From contig NC_080572.1 of assembly GCF_030247185.1 (NCBI RefSeq), positions 180,138,866 to 180,202,865 on the forward strand: DNA of 64,000 nt. Reading direction: 5' to 3'. The DNA comes from Malaya genurostris (taxonomy: Eukaryota; Arthropoda; Insecta; Diptera; Culicidae). The position numbers were made by a program, and so were the translations under genes. Numbering within the stretch: the stretch's first letter is position 1; every line of letters starts with the position of its first letter. Positions 43,735 through 55,229 of the stretch are shown one piece after another. The notes under the pieces are model-generated. The model did no database searches and had not been told where the DNA came from. It saw only the letters and a program-made list of their open reading frames with translations.

Positions 43735-43770
43735 ACACATACGCCCTTTTTAAAAATTAGTCTTGAGTAA
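43735..43770. repeat. Copy of the ACGCCCTTTTTAAAAAT end motif
   Basis: ACATACGCCCTTTTTAAAAA followed by TTAGTCTTGAG is the inverse of TTTTTCAAAAGGGCGTAT at 41958. It could mark the right border of a ~1.8-kb element (41942-43770) that carried the decayed gene. Confidence 0.5.
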
Positions 43771-43774
43771 AACA

Positions 43775-44180
43775 AAATCTTCAGACCGGTAAAAAATAGT
43801 TTATTTGCTATAACCAATACACATGCAAAGTATCATGCAAATCAACGGGAATCGTGCTAACAGTCAGCCGATTCCAAGTGGAATTTCTCATAGCAAGACA
43901 GTTGGAAATCGTTAACTCAACCGTGCCCCGTGTGATAAAAAGATCCAGTGGCGAGCTGACCTTGGAAGACAATCAATGAAATTCAACCCCGTAAACGTAA
44001 CATAGGTGAGGGATTACTTCGAGCGCAATCCGAACCTTTTGATTCGAGACATGGCCAAGAAGGTCAGTTTTTCCGTCTAGTCCAGCAGACTGACAAGTAA
44101 AGGCCTCCATGTCTTCAAAATGAGGAAGGTGCCTAACCGAACCTAGAAATATAATACGATTCACTTTTTCCAACGTGTCG
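43775..44180. other. No recognisable gene
   Basis: Short frames only. Confidence 0.45.
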
Positions 44181-44185
44181 TCTTA

Positions 44186-44418
44186 GGGTGAAGCCAGAGA
44201 GAAAGCGACAAGCGACGCAATGCGAAACTTGACAGATCAGTAAGTTCAGCAGAAAAATGACAAGTATTTCAGAGTGCGCTTTGAAACGCATCGAGTTCAT
44301 TCTGACATGCTTATCATTTTTCTGCTGAACTTGAGTGTACGGAGCTCTGCCGCACGATTCCGTTCGATCTGTCAAGTTTCGCATCGCGTCGCTTGTCGCT
44401 TTCTCTCTGGCTTCACCC
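44186..44418. mobile_element. Harbinger-type fold-back MITE
   Basis: The inverted ends run GGGTGAAGCCAGAGAGAAAG, CGACAAGCGACGC, GCGAAACTTGACAGATC and are mirrored on the right with very few differences. A second inner pair (AAGTTCAGCAGAAAAATGA / TCATTTTTCTGCTGAACTT-like) extends the fold. TTA flanks both sides (44183-44185, 44419-44421), the 3-bp duplication of PIF/Harbinger elements. 233 bp, non-coding, young by identity. Confidence 0.9.
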
Positions 44419-44424
44419 TTAGGT

Positions 44425-45235
44425 TGATTTCAGAGTGAGCGCGGAACGCGGACCGAAGCGAAGCGATTCAATGCGATGTACTGTTTCCTTAGCCACGTGT
44501 ACACGCATTTGGTCACAGAATTTTTCTTCATGTGCCCGTTCGTATGTTTACTGCCTTAGTGGATGTTCCACAAAGAAATTAAAGTCGGCGTTGTTTCTTT
44601 TGGTCATAGTTGTTTTCTATAGAATTAAACCACTTAGCAAACCACTGTCAGAAATATTCAGTTTCTAATACTACAGGCGTGTAAGCGGCATACCAATTTT
44701 ATTTTTAGTCAGGCTTTAATTATGAAGTTAGCATTTCAAGAGAGTTCAATAGGTTCAAAGTAATACTTAAACTTAGTATATTGCCTGACTAACGGTTTTT
44801 CAAAACGCAATTTTTCTGTTTGAATAATTTATACAACTAATTCATTTGTATTAATATGTATTATCAAACCAGATTGTTTGTTTTTAATTGTTGATTTTTT
44901 TTTTGTCATTTGTCGATACTGTATTACAATCTTGGTCTGCTATGTTTCATTTCGTTAGATCGATAGAGTGGTGTAAGTTTTATTTTAAAGTTTCGACATC
45001 CTGTTAGTGTTTCACCTTTTACCGTAACATTATTCATCAATTAGTCTTCACCTCACGGCACGCAATCGAAAATTTCCTAAGAAGCTGATATTTTGAAAAC
45101 ACAATTTTTCAAAACTTGTGAAAGTTCAGCCAGCGTTCGTCCCTGAGACACGCTACAAAGTCAGTGTTAACAAATCACTGTAATTCGCATGTAACAAACA
45201 AACAAACAAACAACTCTAATTACACCCGTTGACCA
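44425..45235. other. No recognisable gene
   Basis: AT-rich. A short AAACAAACAAAC tract lies at 45197-45212. Nothing else. Confidence 0.45.
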
Positions 45236-45850
45236 GCGTAGCGTGGACTTGGCCGAAGTTGTACCACTTTTAAGCGATGCAAAAACCGCTCGCGAAACCT
45301 AATTTATAATCGCATTCTAATTGCACCCGAGGCGATTCATCATTTGCCGCCTTCGTCCAAGCCGCCGATCTTCCGCCGCCCTGGGGTCCACTCCGTACAT
45401 CATCGTGTTAGGCGGTTATCAGCGGCCTCAAATCGTATCCCGGTTAGGGCTGGGCTCAATCGAAGACAGGTTCCCGAGAAAACTAGACTGACTGCGGTGC
45501 GGCGAAGTGACACATTAGGAACACACACACGCACCCGCGCGTCAACTGTCTCGTTCGCAAGCGCAAACGACGGGTAGGACGAGCTTTGACTAAGTGATTA
45601 GTCACGGTCACATCCTCATAAACATGCTTCGATTGACATGCTCGCATGGCCATCCAGCCCCGGACAGTCAGTCCAATGAAGAGTAGCAATTTGCATGCAA
45701 TCATCCGGTACCGGACAGGTCAGTTAATTCGATTAGAAGAAGCAGCGCTTCGTGCAGTTCCTGTGCAATTGAGGCTGTTACGTCTTGGTTTCCGCATTTC
45801 ACAACTGGTTGCCGTGACACCAGGCGGTCAAATATGTAATTAAACAAAGC
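45236..45850. other. GC-richer, repeat-poor island 6
   Basis: GC-rich with overlapping frames on both strands (up to 77 codons) and no recognisable domain. Contains a short CACACACGCACCCGCGCG stretch. Likely old unique DNA. Confidence 0.45.
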
Positions 45851-46083
45851 TGTTTTCTTGGTGATTGGAAACATCCTAAATAGTCTCGGATGTACTTAGC
45901 ATAATAAAAGAAAAAAAACTGACAGATGCTATGTTGTGTTCCAATGTGTACAAAAACAACACAACTCTAACAGTTTTCCAATTCAAATGAGTAACAAATC
46001 AAAGAGTGCATTGCATTGCTTCATCCCAACTGAAGTTACAATCACATCGGATCTAAGCTTAACTAACGAGTAACGTTTGGTGT

Positions 46084-46230
46084 TGGCGTGTGTAGTGACG
46101 CAAATGAGAGGCCTTTCCAGCATTAGTAACGAGCTGATTCGCATTCTGCAAAGCTCACGGAAGTACCGATTTGTTACTCTTCTGGCGAAAGAACCTGCAT
46201 TCACAAGAAACCAGGCGAGAGAACGGTGCA
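46084..46230 (+). pseudogene. H3-like remnant in copy E
   Basis: AACGAGCTGATTCGCATTCTGC is close to the codons for TELLIRKL of H3 (ACCGAGCTGCTGATTCGCAAGCTG). It is preceded by TTTCCAGCATTAGTAAC at the RYQKST position. The remainder is diverged. The frame is not maintained over the histone length. Moderate-to-low confidence alone, but it sits the expected distance upstream of a histone-type stem-loop. Confidence 0.42.
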
Positions 46231-46311
46231 GAGGCACCGTTCATTCCCAACAAAGAGTAATTTTTTTTTCATCTACAAACATTTAAAAAAATTTATTATA
46301 TTAAAGAATAC

Positions 46312-46327
46312 GGCCCATTTCAGGGCC
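46312..46327 (+). terminator. Histone-type 3' stem-loop of copy E
   Basis: GGCCCA-TTTC-AGGGCC differs from the canonical histone hairpin GGCCCT-TTTC-AGGGCC by one base, which breaks the loop-closing pair. ACGG precedes it and CACGAAAA follows, also typical of histone 3' ends. Confidence 0.7.
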
Positions 46328-46449
46328 ACGAAAATAATTCCAAGCATAATTTCATTCATTGAAATACGCTATTATACATTTGGAATGGAAGCGTATCAGT
46401 TTTATTCGTATTCATGTTTAGCTGCTTATGTCTCTGACTTTAATCCAAA

Positions 46450-47075
46450 AATACAACTCATATCTAAACACATCAAAAGTCACAAATTCAGGCCAACGAA
46501 TAAGTGTGAAGATCATAAGTTCAAGATCACAAGCCCAGTACAAATCGATCCCAAAGATTTCTTCCGTTGAAATATCAGGATTCTGTTTGTTGTATGTGTG
46601 ATTTCATTAGCCCAGTCTTATTGGTAGTGAACATGCAATGACGCAAATATTTATAGAGAGCCTTTTCATTCAGCTAGCGTCAGTATTAATTCAATTCGGC
46701 AGACACCCCTGACAGAGTCAGTTGAAAGATGTGCTTTATGTACCGTTCGCACCGAATAACAAACAGTATAGTAATTCCATTGAAGCTTTTTTTATTCTAA
46801 TTTTGATTCTAACCTAATTTTTAGATGGACCAAAGCAACATTTTTTTTGACATTTTCAGAAACATACGCAGCACGGAAAAAGTCATGTAATTTTAAGTCT
46901 GGATAAAAGCACATTAAAAAAAGCGTCGCAATTTATATAGATTCACAACCGAAAAGTGTACATCCTAAAAACGGTTAATCCGACTGACTTGGTGTCTTCG
47001 GCAATGTTTAGGTAACTGGAGGGGCTATATGGACAATGCGTATACTGTAAAAAACTGTTGTATTATTTTGGTTAA
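46450..47075. other. No recognisable gene
   Basis: AT-rich; short frames only. Confidence 0.5.
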
Positions 47076-47079
47076 AAAA

Positions 47080-48832
47080 TAAAAGGTGATTCTTTAAGAG
47101 ATATAGGATTTAATTTCCAAAAAAAAAAAACAAAACATTTGGAAAATTGACGAAATTTTCATCGGATTCTATAGAACGATCAATAATTAATATAATTAAT
47201 ATTAATATAATTGAACGTTTGAAGATGATTTCATGCAAATGTTGGCCCATGCGCAAGGTCCAATTTTGGAACACTCTTTCCTATATATCGCCGATATTTC
47301 TCGAATAAGTGCTTCAATATTGGCTGCACTCTTGGAAAAAATAATGCACAGTATTACATCTATTAAATCGTAAAAACAATTATTGTGTCGATATCGATGT
47401 AAACTTCAGCTAAATTAACTGAGAAGTTATAGATAAAAATTATCTTTACATGCTTTGAACTGTAAGTTAAAGTGAAGTACAACGCTTCTTCCATGAAGAC
47501 GTAAATTTACACGATTTTTCTAAGTGTGTACTAGTGCATCAATCGTAGATGGTTTATCCTTGTAGAAAAAGAAATAGTCCAAAGGCGTTAAACCACACGA
47601 TCTAGGCGGCCAATTGGCGGGCCGAAAACGTGAGATGAACTGTTCAACGAAGACGGCTCTCAATTTGGTCAATGTTTCACGTGCCGTGTTGAACCGTGTT
47701 GGCACCGTCCTGTTGAAACCACATGTCAGGCATGTCCAATTCTTTCATATTGGGCATAAAATCGTAGATCATCACACGGTAGCGCTCGCCATTCAACTTT
47801 AAACGCGCCCAATGTTGCCACCGGCCCATAATCCACACCAACCAGTTAATTTTTTATATGGCATGGATAGTTCTTGCAATACTTCTGGTCAAGGATGGCT
47901 TTTATCGTATCAACGAACGTTCACTGGCAACTCTTCAAACGATTGAATCAGTGCCATCAAAGAGAGACGGATACCATCGCAACAACAAAAACCCGGCATG
48001 GCTCATTTAGCATAAAATCGACACCAGTGCGAGAGCGAATTTCTCTCGATGACATTTCTGAGAATCAAAGGTTAGCACGCTGCTGTTGTGATCCTCTCTG
48101 AAGCAACAAACGGTCGCTTATTCTCGTTTCGCGATCCGATTCTATACAGGCAGTTCATAATTTCGATAGAATCATTTTACTATTGCCGCTTATTCTAACT
48201 ATGTGCATATAACTTTTGTATAAGAAATATTGCAACCTAGTATGAGAATCATCAAGTTGAATCATCGATTCGATTTTCTGCGATAATTGTCAATTTGCGA
48301 TTCTCTCTTGGGAAATTCCACACAGCAACGATCATTATCAGACTGTAAATTTTTTTTAAGGGCGTGAAATACTCAGAGTATGAAGTGGAGCGAAGAAATG
48401 TAGTAAAATTCTCTCACGGTTCATGCATTGAGAGACTCGAGTTCTTGTAGCATCTACTACCAGATTGAAAATGTTGTATACAATATAGATAGCAATATAG
48501 CAGCTTCTGTCAAATTTTCGGCAATCACCAACACTGCTTCTGGTTGGTATTCACTCCAAATACGGAAATTGTGCTTGTTGACGTATCCATTCAACCAGAA
48601 ATGAACTTCGTCGCTGAACACAATTTTTCGGTAGAAAAGTGGATCTCTTAATCTCTTGTACGAGCATGTATTTTGATAGTGAAATTCAACAATTTGCAAG
48701 CGTTCATACGTCGATTCATGAATAATTTATAGATTAAAATCAACAAGTTTGAGAATGACATAAAGCACGATTGACGCGTGATCTGTCAAAAATAGTGTTG
48801 CCAAAAAGATACCAGAAAAAAAATCACCCTTC
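47080..48832 (-). mobile_element. Tc1/mariner-superfamily element, decayed
   Basis: The ends pair as AAGGGTGATTTTTTTTCTGG (minus strand, from about 48832) and AAAGGTGATTCTTTAAGA (47083 onward). The region CTTTTTGGCAACACTATTTT near the 5' end is familiar from insect elements of this kind. It carries a broken transposase on the minus strand and about 500 bp of unrelated inserted sequence in the middle. Confidence 0.75.
47520..48700 (-). pseudogene. Transposase pseudogene of the 47-48.8 kb element
   Basis: In minus-strand order: PLFYRKIVFSDEVHFWLNGY (first catalytic Asp) and VNKHNFRIWSEYQPE (48700-48520); then an interrupted stretch; then MPDMWFQQDGANT-like residues (about 47720, second Asp, frame-shifted); then FISRFRPANWPPRSCGLTPL and DYFFFYKDKPSTIDALV (47650-47520). 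The WPPRSxDLTPLDYF motif normally contains the third catalytic Asp; its first position has become Gly here. Broken by frameshifts and the internal insertion. Confidence 0.75.
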
Positions 48833-48839
48833 AAAACTA

Positions 48840-49560
48840 TCTAAAAAATTGTCCTAATTTATTCCATATTTTAATATATTGTAGCTAATACAAGAAAAAG
48901 TTTATGGCACTTAAGATCAAGTTAGAGAAATAGTGGACAAAAAGTTATAACCGTTTGAAATGAGATAGTTGTTTAAAAATATCATGTTAATAATTGTTGA
49001 CCTAATTGTATAGATGTACTTGAAATTTTAAACAGAAAAGGTTGTAATTTATTTTTTTCTGAATACTAACGGTCCCGAGATGGTTTCTGAAAACTATATT
49101 ATTAATTTATTTCAAAATGAAACTTAAAATTCAATTATCTCGTTAAAGTTATTTCTGATTGGTTTTATTTTGTCATATGTTATAGCAATGATGAACAAAA
49201 AGTTATAGTCTTTCAAAATTAGGCGGTTTAGTGAAAAACACTTCTTAAAAGATTAAAAGATTGAAGCACAAAATTTATCACAAAATGCTCTCGTGTCCGA
49301 AGAAAAACTGTTTTAAAATATTTGGCACATAAATGGGTTCGTGTCGTTTTTTTCTCTAAATTTGAAACATTATTGAAAAAGGGTTACAAATTCAACATTC
49401 AAAGTAGCCACATTTCTCGAATCGATACATTTTTTGACTTCATCATAACTGCAGAAGTACTAGTCAGCCAGACCAAGTTGCATCACCCGGAGCAAATATG
49501 TGTTTATAAATGCACTGAATGTATCGTTTCACGAATCCAATTTGTCACTTTCAAACCTTC
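48840..49560. other. No recognisable gene
   Basis: AT-rich; an 88-codon frame (49322-49588) has no known domain. Confidence 0.5.
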
Positions 49561-49569
49561 TAATGCGAG

Positions 49570-50360
49570 ACCAAGGGATAGCTCCTAGCTTTAAGGGGCG
49601 GGTAGGGTCTAACACATTTGAAAAATCATTTATTTTTTTCTTTGCATTTTGCATTTTCTTAAAGTAAAACATTTCAAGAATATTCTGTGAAATTTTCAAG
49701 CCTATCGGAATGAAACTTAGCAAGTCATGGGCCTTTATCTTTGCATATCTTATACTGCGAAGAAGTAAGAGCTCGGCACACAGGCTCAAGATTTCTGCTT
49801 CGATTGACTTGAAAACTTGACAAAACATTCTTGAAATGTTTCATTACAACAAATTATAAAATAAAAATATGATTTTTAGAAAATGTTAGACCCTGCGGGC
49901 TCTCTGGAGTAATAAACTGTTTCCATTGATTTTACAGACAAAAAACTTTAAACGCGTTTCTCCCAAAAGCAGGTTTTGAAAGCCCGTGTTCATCGTCATT
50001 CGAAAACTACTGCACTAATTTTGTTCAAATTTTGCACACACTTTCTACATATAAAAATCAACGTTTTCCTTTCTGTTGTTTATTACTTTGGGAAGGTTTT
50101 ATAGCTACAAAATGGTGGATTTTTTCGTGAAAAACCGTAGTTTTCACTTTGAACAACCACCAAAATTTTTAAAAATGTTAAAAAAAATCAAACAGTTTGG
50201 GTATAGAAATAAACTCCTACTCTACTATGCTGCTTCGATATGTTCACTTCTGATTAGTCTGCGCTGAGATGCAGTGGACACCGCAAATCATGATTTTCAA
50301 GAAGAGTTCTCAAAAATACCTCTTCGCCAACTTATCTCTCAATATTTTTCCACGAAAAAA
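49570..50360 (+). repeat. Dispersed repeat, inverted partner of 28700-29430
   Basis: GGGGCGGGTAGGGTCTAACA, the TATCTTTGCATATCTTATAC block and TCAGAGTAGTCTGCGCTGA-like sequence. Two blocks match the 29-kb repeat in reverse, but the intervening 370 bp differ. This suggests a modular element or different internal deletions. Confidence 0.65.
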
Positions 50361-50364
50361 TTAC

Positions 50365-50750
50365 AAAATATTAGAATTATGCTTTTTATCATGCAATACA
50401 TTCGAATTTATTTTGTTGAACAATAACTCTGAAAAAAAAACGCAAAATGTTGATTTTTCTCATCATTCAGACCCAGACCTGGAAGGATCCTTAGTGTCAA
50501 TGGGATCGTAACACCACGGTTCTGCTACGGTTCTGCACGCTAAAAATTGGCAGCGAGGACTTTTGAAACAGAAGGTTGAATTCCACAAAGGAATGTAAGA
50601 CCAAGACTTTGCTTCTTTGATGATTACAATTACACAATAAGAAATACTGATTTACGATTCATTTAAAAAAGTTTTAATAGCATTTTATTTTATTAAACTG
50701 AAAATATTCAAAGACAGCATAAAAATCAGTTTTTAGTAAATTTTCGTTTT
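50365..50750. other. No recognisable gene
   Basis: AT-rich; a short continuation of the frame at 50269 only. Confidence 0.45.
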
Positions 50751-51545
50751 AAAACCGCGGTACCTTTTGAACGGTAGCATTTGGCAAAGCCTCGATTCAT
50801 ATATTTTGAATTTGAAATTTTGCGTACTAGAACTGTGTCAAAAATCGTTTGAAAGTCTGTTTTAATCCACCTTATGGTTCAATGATGCTTTGCTAATATC
50901 AATCATATTATCATATATAGTACTGTGGTATTCTTCAAAATAATTTTCTTCGATTTTTGAAAGAATAACCGGACTCGGTTTGTTTGAACGTCTACTAATA
51001 ACCTTGTACTGATAGATGAAGTAGTATTGTTGTCGATTTAGAAATTTTCTTACGTTTTTTGTTTTGCCCCTTGGAAATTTTTAACATACTTTACCCTATA
51101 AATCCGAAACCGAAAGTCGGATCCTAATGAAAATCAGGGATTCCGTCCACAGGACCTTTCATTTGAGTCCAAATTTATGAAAATCGCTCAATCCATCGCT
51201 GAGAAAAGTGAGTGAGATCGATTTGGGAAAATATGAAAACTATTTCCGGAGCCTCCATAGCTGAGTAGTATGATGGAATTTTTGCATTAATCACTATAAC
51301 ACTCCGGAACCGGAAGTTAGATTCAGGTCAAATTCAGAAAATTTGTGAAGGACCATAAGGCCCTACTTTTGAAGTTAAGTTTGTAAAACTCGGACACGCG
51401 ATCTCAGAGAAAAATTAGTAGGCAAATTTTAAAATCCAAACATTATTCAGGAATTTTGTATGGGACCACAGAACCTAGTATTTGAAACTAAGTTTGTGAA
51501 CATCGGTCTAGCCAACTCCGAGAAAAGTTAGTGCGAAAAACGTTA
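50750..51545 (-). repeat. Culicid dispersed repeat
   Basis: CTGTGGTATTCTTCAAAATA, TTTGTTTGAACGTCTACTA, GAAACCGAAAGTCGGATCC, GGACCTTTCATTTGAGTCC and CGCTGAGAAAAGTGAGTGAG are the reverse counterparts of 40650-41100. Several CCGGAAGT modules follow. Confidence 0.78.
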
Positions 51546-51866
51546 CGACGTCAAAAGGATAATTTCGCCGAAATGGAAATTTCGCCTATGCCGCATTAGA
51601 TATTTTTTCATTTCCATTCAGTTAACGGAAAATACTACAAACATAAACCTGGTAAATAAACCAAAGCAAATGCTTTGATGTTTAATAGCAAATAATTTTG
51701 ACAAGTTTTTTTTTGGAAATTCCAATCTGAGAATCATGAATCAATCTAAAAAAATTAATCAAGATAGTAGTCTCTTTGGATTAGATGCTATGAAATGAAT
51801 TTACCCTTTATTTTAAATATTAGATATTTCAAAACCATCATTACCATCCTTAATCATGCATAGCAG

Positions 51867-53045
51867 GGCGCAAAATGTCAGTGAAAATTGGTGACTGCTT
51901 TACATCACCGTTTGCTGTCAGCTCCGGAGTTCCACAGGCTAGTCATCTAGGACCATTCATATTTTTGCTCTACTTAAATGATTTAAATACTAAAATGCAG
52001 GAAATTATCCTTTGCTGACGATTTCAAACTCTTCCATCTAATCAAAACTACTAATGATACTATATTCCTGCAGTCACAGCTAGACATCTTTACAAGTTGG
52101 TGCAGAGTAAATAGAATGACTATAAACGCCTCGAAATGCTCAATTATGTCGTTCACACGAAAACAGTTAAATTCGACTACTCTATTTCACAAACCGTTCT
52201 TAAAGGAGAATCATTCGTTAGAGACTTAGGAATTATCCTGAATTCAAAAATTAACTTCAAGCAGCATGTGGATTACACAATCAACAAAGCCTCTAAGTTA
52301 CTCGGATTTATTTTTCGTGTTACGAGATGTTTCGAGAATATACATTGCCTAAAAGCGCTATATTGTGCTCTGGTTCGTTCTACACTCAAATACGCAGCTG
52401 TTCTTTGGTCACCTTATTATCAAAATGATATTCAGCGAATAGAAGCCATCCAGCATAAATTCATTCGTTTAGTGCTACGTAAATTTTCTTGGAAAGATCC
52501 TCTGAATCTTCCGAGATACCGAGACCGTTGCCAGCTCATATGTCTCGATCTGTTGTCTGTTCGTAGCGACGTATTTAAGGCAACTTTCGTCGCAGATCTG
52601 CTTCAATCTCGAATCAGAACTGTTCTGAACTCTTACGCTCACTAGACTTCGATATTCGCCGTCGTATTCTTCGAACTCATACTTTTCTCCGTCTTCCTTT
52701 TGCTAGAACCAATTACGGTCACAACGAGCCTTTCGTCAGTATGCGCCGTCTGCTTAATCGTTGCTCAAATGTTTTAGATTTTCACTTAACTCTAACACTA
52801 TAAAGAATTCGTTTCTAAGATTATTTCTCTCTAGTTATTAGTATTAATATTAGAGATAAGAATGGTGCTGTGTGAAGTAGTAACCAATGTAATTTAAGGA
52901 AATGTATTTCATTTGGATAATTATAATCAGGTGTTACAAAAGATGAGAGGTTTTATGCCTGCTGGAGATTGAGCTAAAATTTGGTGATGCTTAGCTTCAG
53001 TGGGCTTTTCCCTGCTTCAAACAAACAAACAAATAAACAAATGTC
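51867..53045 (+). mobile_element. 5'-truncated non-LTR retrotransposon
   Basis: The last third of a reverse-transcriptase ORF is followed by a 3' UTR that ends in a CAAA-type tail (about 53018-53041, CAAACAAACAAACAAAT). Several frameshifts. It is a different family from the LINE at 61 kb because there is no RNase H domain. Probably of the jockey/CR1 group. Confidence 0.78.
51880..52660 (+). pseudogene. LINE reverse transcriptase C-terminal part
   Basis: Motifs in order: SPFAVSSGVPQASHLGPFIF (the SGVPQGS block with Gly to Ala); YLNDL; SFADDFKLFH (catalytic FADD); WCRVNRMTINASKCSIMSF; DLGIILNSKINFKQHVDYTI; YAAVLWSPYYQNDIQRIEAI; and DRCQLICLDLLSVRSDVFKA. A frameshift lies in or near the sequence between the YLNDL and FADD motifs and another near 52150. 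Non-functional. Confidence 0.85.
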
Positions 53046-53711
53046 TTTTTTTTAATCGATTCCGATTACGATATTAGGGCAATTGTACAATAGGTAAAAT
53101 GACTTTTTTCGGTAAAATAGATTTCGTCGAAACGGCTTTCAGCGTAATGGCTATCTACACTTGATTCATTTGCTTTGTTTTCATTTCATTCCGTATCGCA
53201 AGGTTGCCATGTTTTCTCATAATGTTATCAAAAATAATAATAATGGTAATTCAACAAGTATTTTTTTTTGTCGTGAATACGACTTACTTTACTATGGGGC
53301 GCCTTTTCAAAATTTACCCTCTGAGAGAGTGATAAGTTTTTAATCGTGAATATCTCCTGTTGTATCTAATGAATCAACATAATTCTTGCTACATGCCATC
53401 GGAAATATGATCACAATTTTATGATAAAATTTTCAGTTGTGTGACATAATCTCAAATAGTTCAAAATTAAACTTTTCTGAAATGTTTGGGATAAACGAGT
53501 ATCAAAATGGATAATTCATAAGGCGCGTTTGCCTTTCTCGTATTTTGAAAGCTCATAGCTCAGTGATCTGTGGGAGGATTTATATAATCTAACTACCAAT
53601 TGAATCGAAAATTTTCAACTTGAACGTGTATAGCAACATCATAGAAGTTTTTCAATAGTACACTATTGAAAAATCTGTTTGATTTAACCCATGACAGCAC
53701 GAGAGCAACAT

Positions 53712-53800
53712 CGAGGACCTGTCGTCTCACTATTTCCCGTTCTGTGAACAGGAAAAGGAATTTTGGCAAAGGGGCTGTCTGTACACCGCTGCCAGTAGCA
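53712..53800 (+). pseudogene. Possible histone H2A remnant in copy D
   Basis: CGAGAGCAACATCGAGG, TATTTCCCGTTCTGT and GGGGCTGTCTGTACACCGCT parallel the H2A codons for RSNRAG, QFPVG and GAPVYLAA in order, with indels. Weak on its own. Supported by the adjacent H2B start, since H2A and H2B genes are neighbours in insect histone clusters. Confidence 0.35.
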
Positions 53801-53802
53801 AG

Positions 53803-53809
53803 TATAAAA
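53803..53809 (+). promoter_or_regulatory. TATA box upstream of the H2B-like ORF
   Basis: TATAAAA lies 76 bp upstream of the ATG. That is a fitting distance for a short 5' leader as in insect histone genes. Confidence 0.6.
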
Positions 53810-53878
53810 CGTCATGTAAGAAATAGCGTCATTTAAGTTAAAAAGGCTACTCTGAACGCACGAGACACCGTCAGCAAG

Positions 53879-53971
53879 ATGGCACCGAAAACCGGTAGAA
53901 AGGTAGCCAAAAAATTCAGCAAGGCCCATTCAAAGCACTTTTCAGTGTTAAAGATCATCATAAAGAACTAG
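53879..53971 (+). pseudogene. Truncated histone H2B: 30-codon ORF keeping the N-terminal tail
   Basis: The ORF reads MAPKTGRKVAKKFSKAHSKH and then runs through the hairpin to a TAG at 53969-53971. The first 16 residues match the insect H2B tail (MAPKTxGKAAKKxGKAQ pattern) with few substitutions. The whole globular histone fold is deleted, and the tail is joined directly to the histone-type 3' hairpin. TATA box, leader, ATG and hairpin are all in place, so a short histone-like transcript is conceivable. Its protein would be a lone basic tail, with no expected nucleosomal role. I score it as a pseudogene. Confidence 0.62.
53934..53949 (+). terminator. Histone-type 3' stem-loop after the H2B tail
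   Basis: AGCACT-TTTC-AGTGTT forms a 6-bp stem (one G-T pair) with the canonical TTTC loop. It is followed by AAAGATCATCATAAAGAAC, a purine-rich downstream element related to the one in copies A-C. Confidence 0.65.
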
Positions 53972-54082
53972 TTGAATTTTGTCGCTTTCCTACCATTTTC
54001 TGAGCAAATGTTGCCGAAACAAGACACACACGAGAACCATCTCAGATCTGAATGCAGATCTTGTTGATTGTGACAATTCGAA

Positions 54083-54110
54083 GACCTTTTTAGTGCCCCA
54101 GATTATCATT
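54083..54110 (+). terminator. Second, diverged histone-type 3' end in copy D
   Basis: GACCTTTTTAGTGCCCC followed by AGATTATCATTAAGAG aligns with the first hairpin plus downstream element 150 bp upstream. The stem is damaged. It suggests that two histone 3' ends were once present. Confidence 0.45.
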
Positions 54111-54329
54111 AAGAGTTAATTAAACTTTCAATTTTACTTACCAAAAGATTCATCAAGATGGAAATTAAAATAATTTGTACCGCCACTAACACATTCAATT
54201 ACGAACGGCAATGCGAAAGAGAAAGTGTTGATGTTGAACACATCTTTATACTAGTATGAGGTCGTGTGAAAATATGCCATGCGAAACAGGGTTGCCATAT
54301 ATACAGATTAATCTGTATTATTAATATTA

Positions 54330-54563
<234 letters not shown>

Positions 54564-54944
54564 AAATTAATCTTTTATTCCGAAGATCGTCGATACATTT
54601 CAGACCAGGCCATTGCAATAGTCTCGTACTGAAATTTCGTGAGGGATCAGATATCTTCGAACTTCATAGCTTCAATAAAAATAAACTACAAATTTATCGC
54701 ACTTAGCCTCCTGTATTAGCAAATTAAAAAGGAATTGTTTCAAGTTTGGAATATATAGTTGTAGAATCTGTACTTTAATGTAGGTGCATCGCTTCAAACT
54801 CTTGCACTCTTGGGGAAATCTTGCACAATTCATACAATCAATCAACTAACTTATGTTCGGAAAAATGATGGGAGCGTGCCAGTTTTTCCGTATTCACGAC
54901 ATCCAGTTAAGTTTCTGACATTGCCCACCCGTCTTTTTTTGTAT

Positions 54945-55225
54945 CCGTGACATTAGTTTAATTATATTTTTGATATTTATATTTCAATAAAACTGATTCT
55001 GCTTCGAATATTACTTGGAAGTACTTGTTAAATTATAATGAAAATACCATTATGGTCAATCTAGTAGCACTGTTTTCATTCCGATATATGTTAGCATGAC
55101 GCTGTTAAGTGGGTGTGGCTATGCATCTGATATTATCACGTTTACCTTAAAGTATGATTTTAAATGTAAAACGAAAGGAATCGAAAACGACGTAATAATT
55201 TATATAAGTCGAATTGATTCCAAAC
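54945..55225. other. No recognisable gene
   Basis: AT-rich; nothing supportable. Confidence 0.45.
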
Positions 55226-55229
55226 TGGT

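Larger units (their letters stand above)
46060..46445 (+). mobile_element. Histone-derived dispersed element, copy E (right part)
   Basis: The right end at 46400-46445 (TTTTATTCGTATTCATG, then GCTTATGTCTCTGACTTTA) is a diverged version of the family terminus. Upstream lie a histone-type stem-loop and an H3-like coding remnant. No left end was found; it may be deleted or too diverged. Confidence 0.65.

Noticed and set aside
45983..46237. Minus-strand frame with superficial resemblance to the histone H3 core
   Set aside because: The plus strand fits H3 better (ELLIRKL block), and the histone hairpin and element end are also on the plus strand.
53684..53929. 81-codon minus-strand frame in copy D
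   Set aside because: It is the antisense shadow of the H2A/H2B-like plus-strand sequence.
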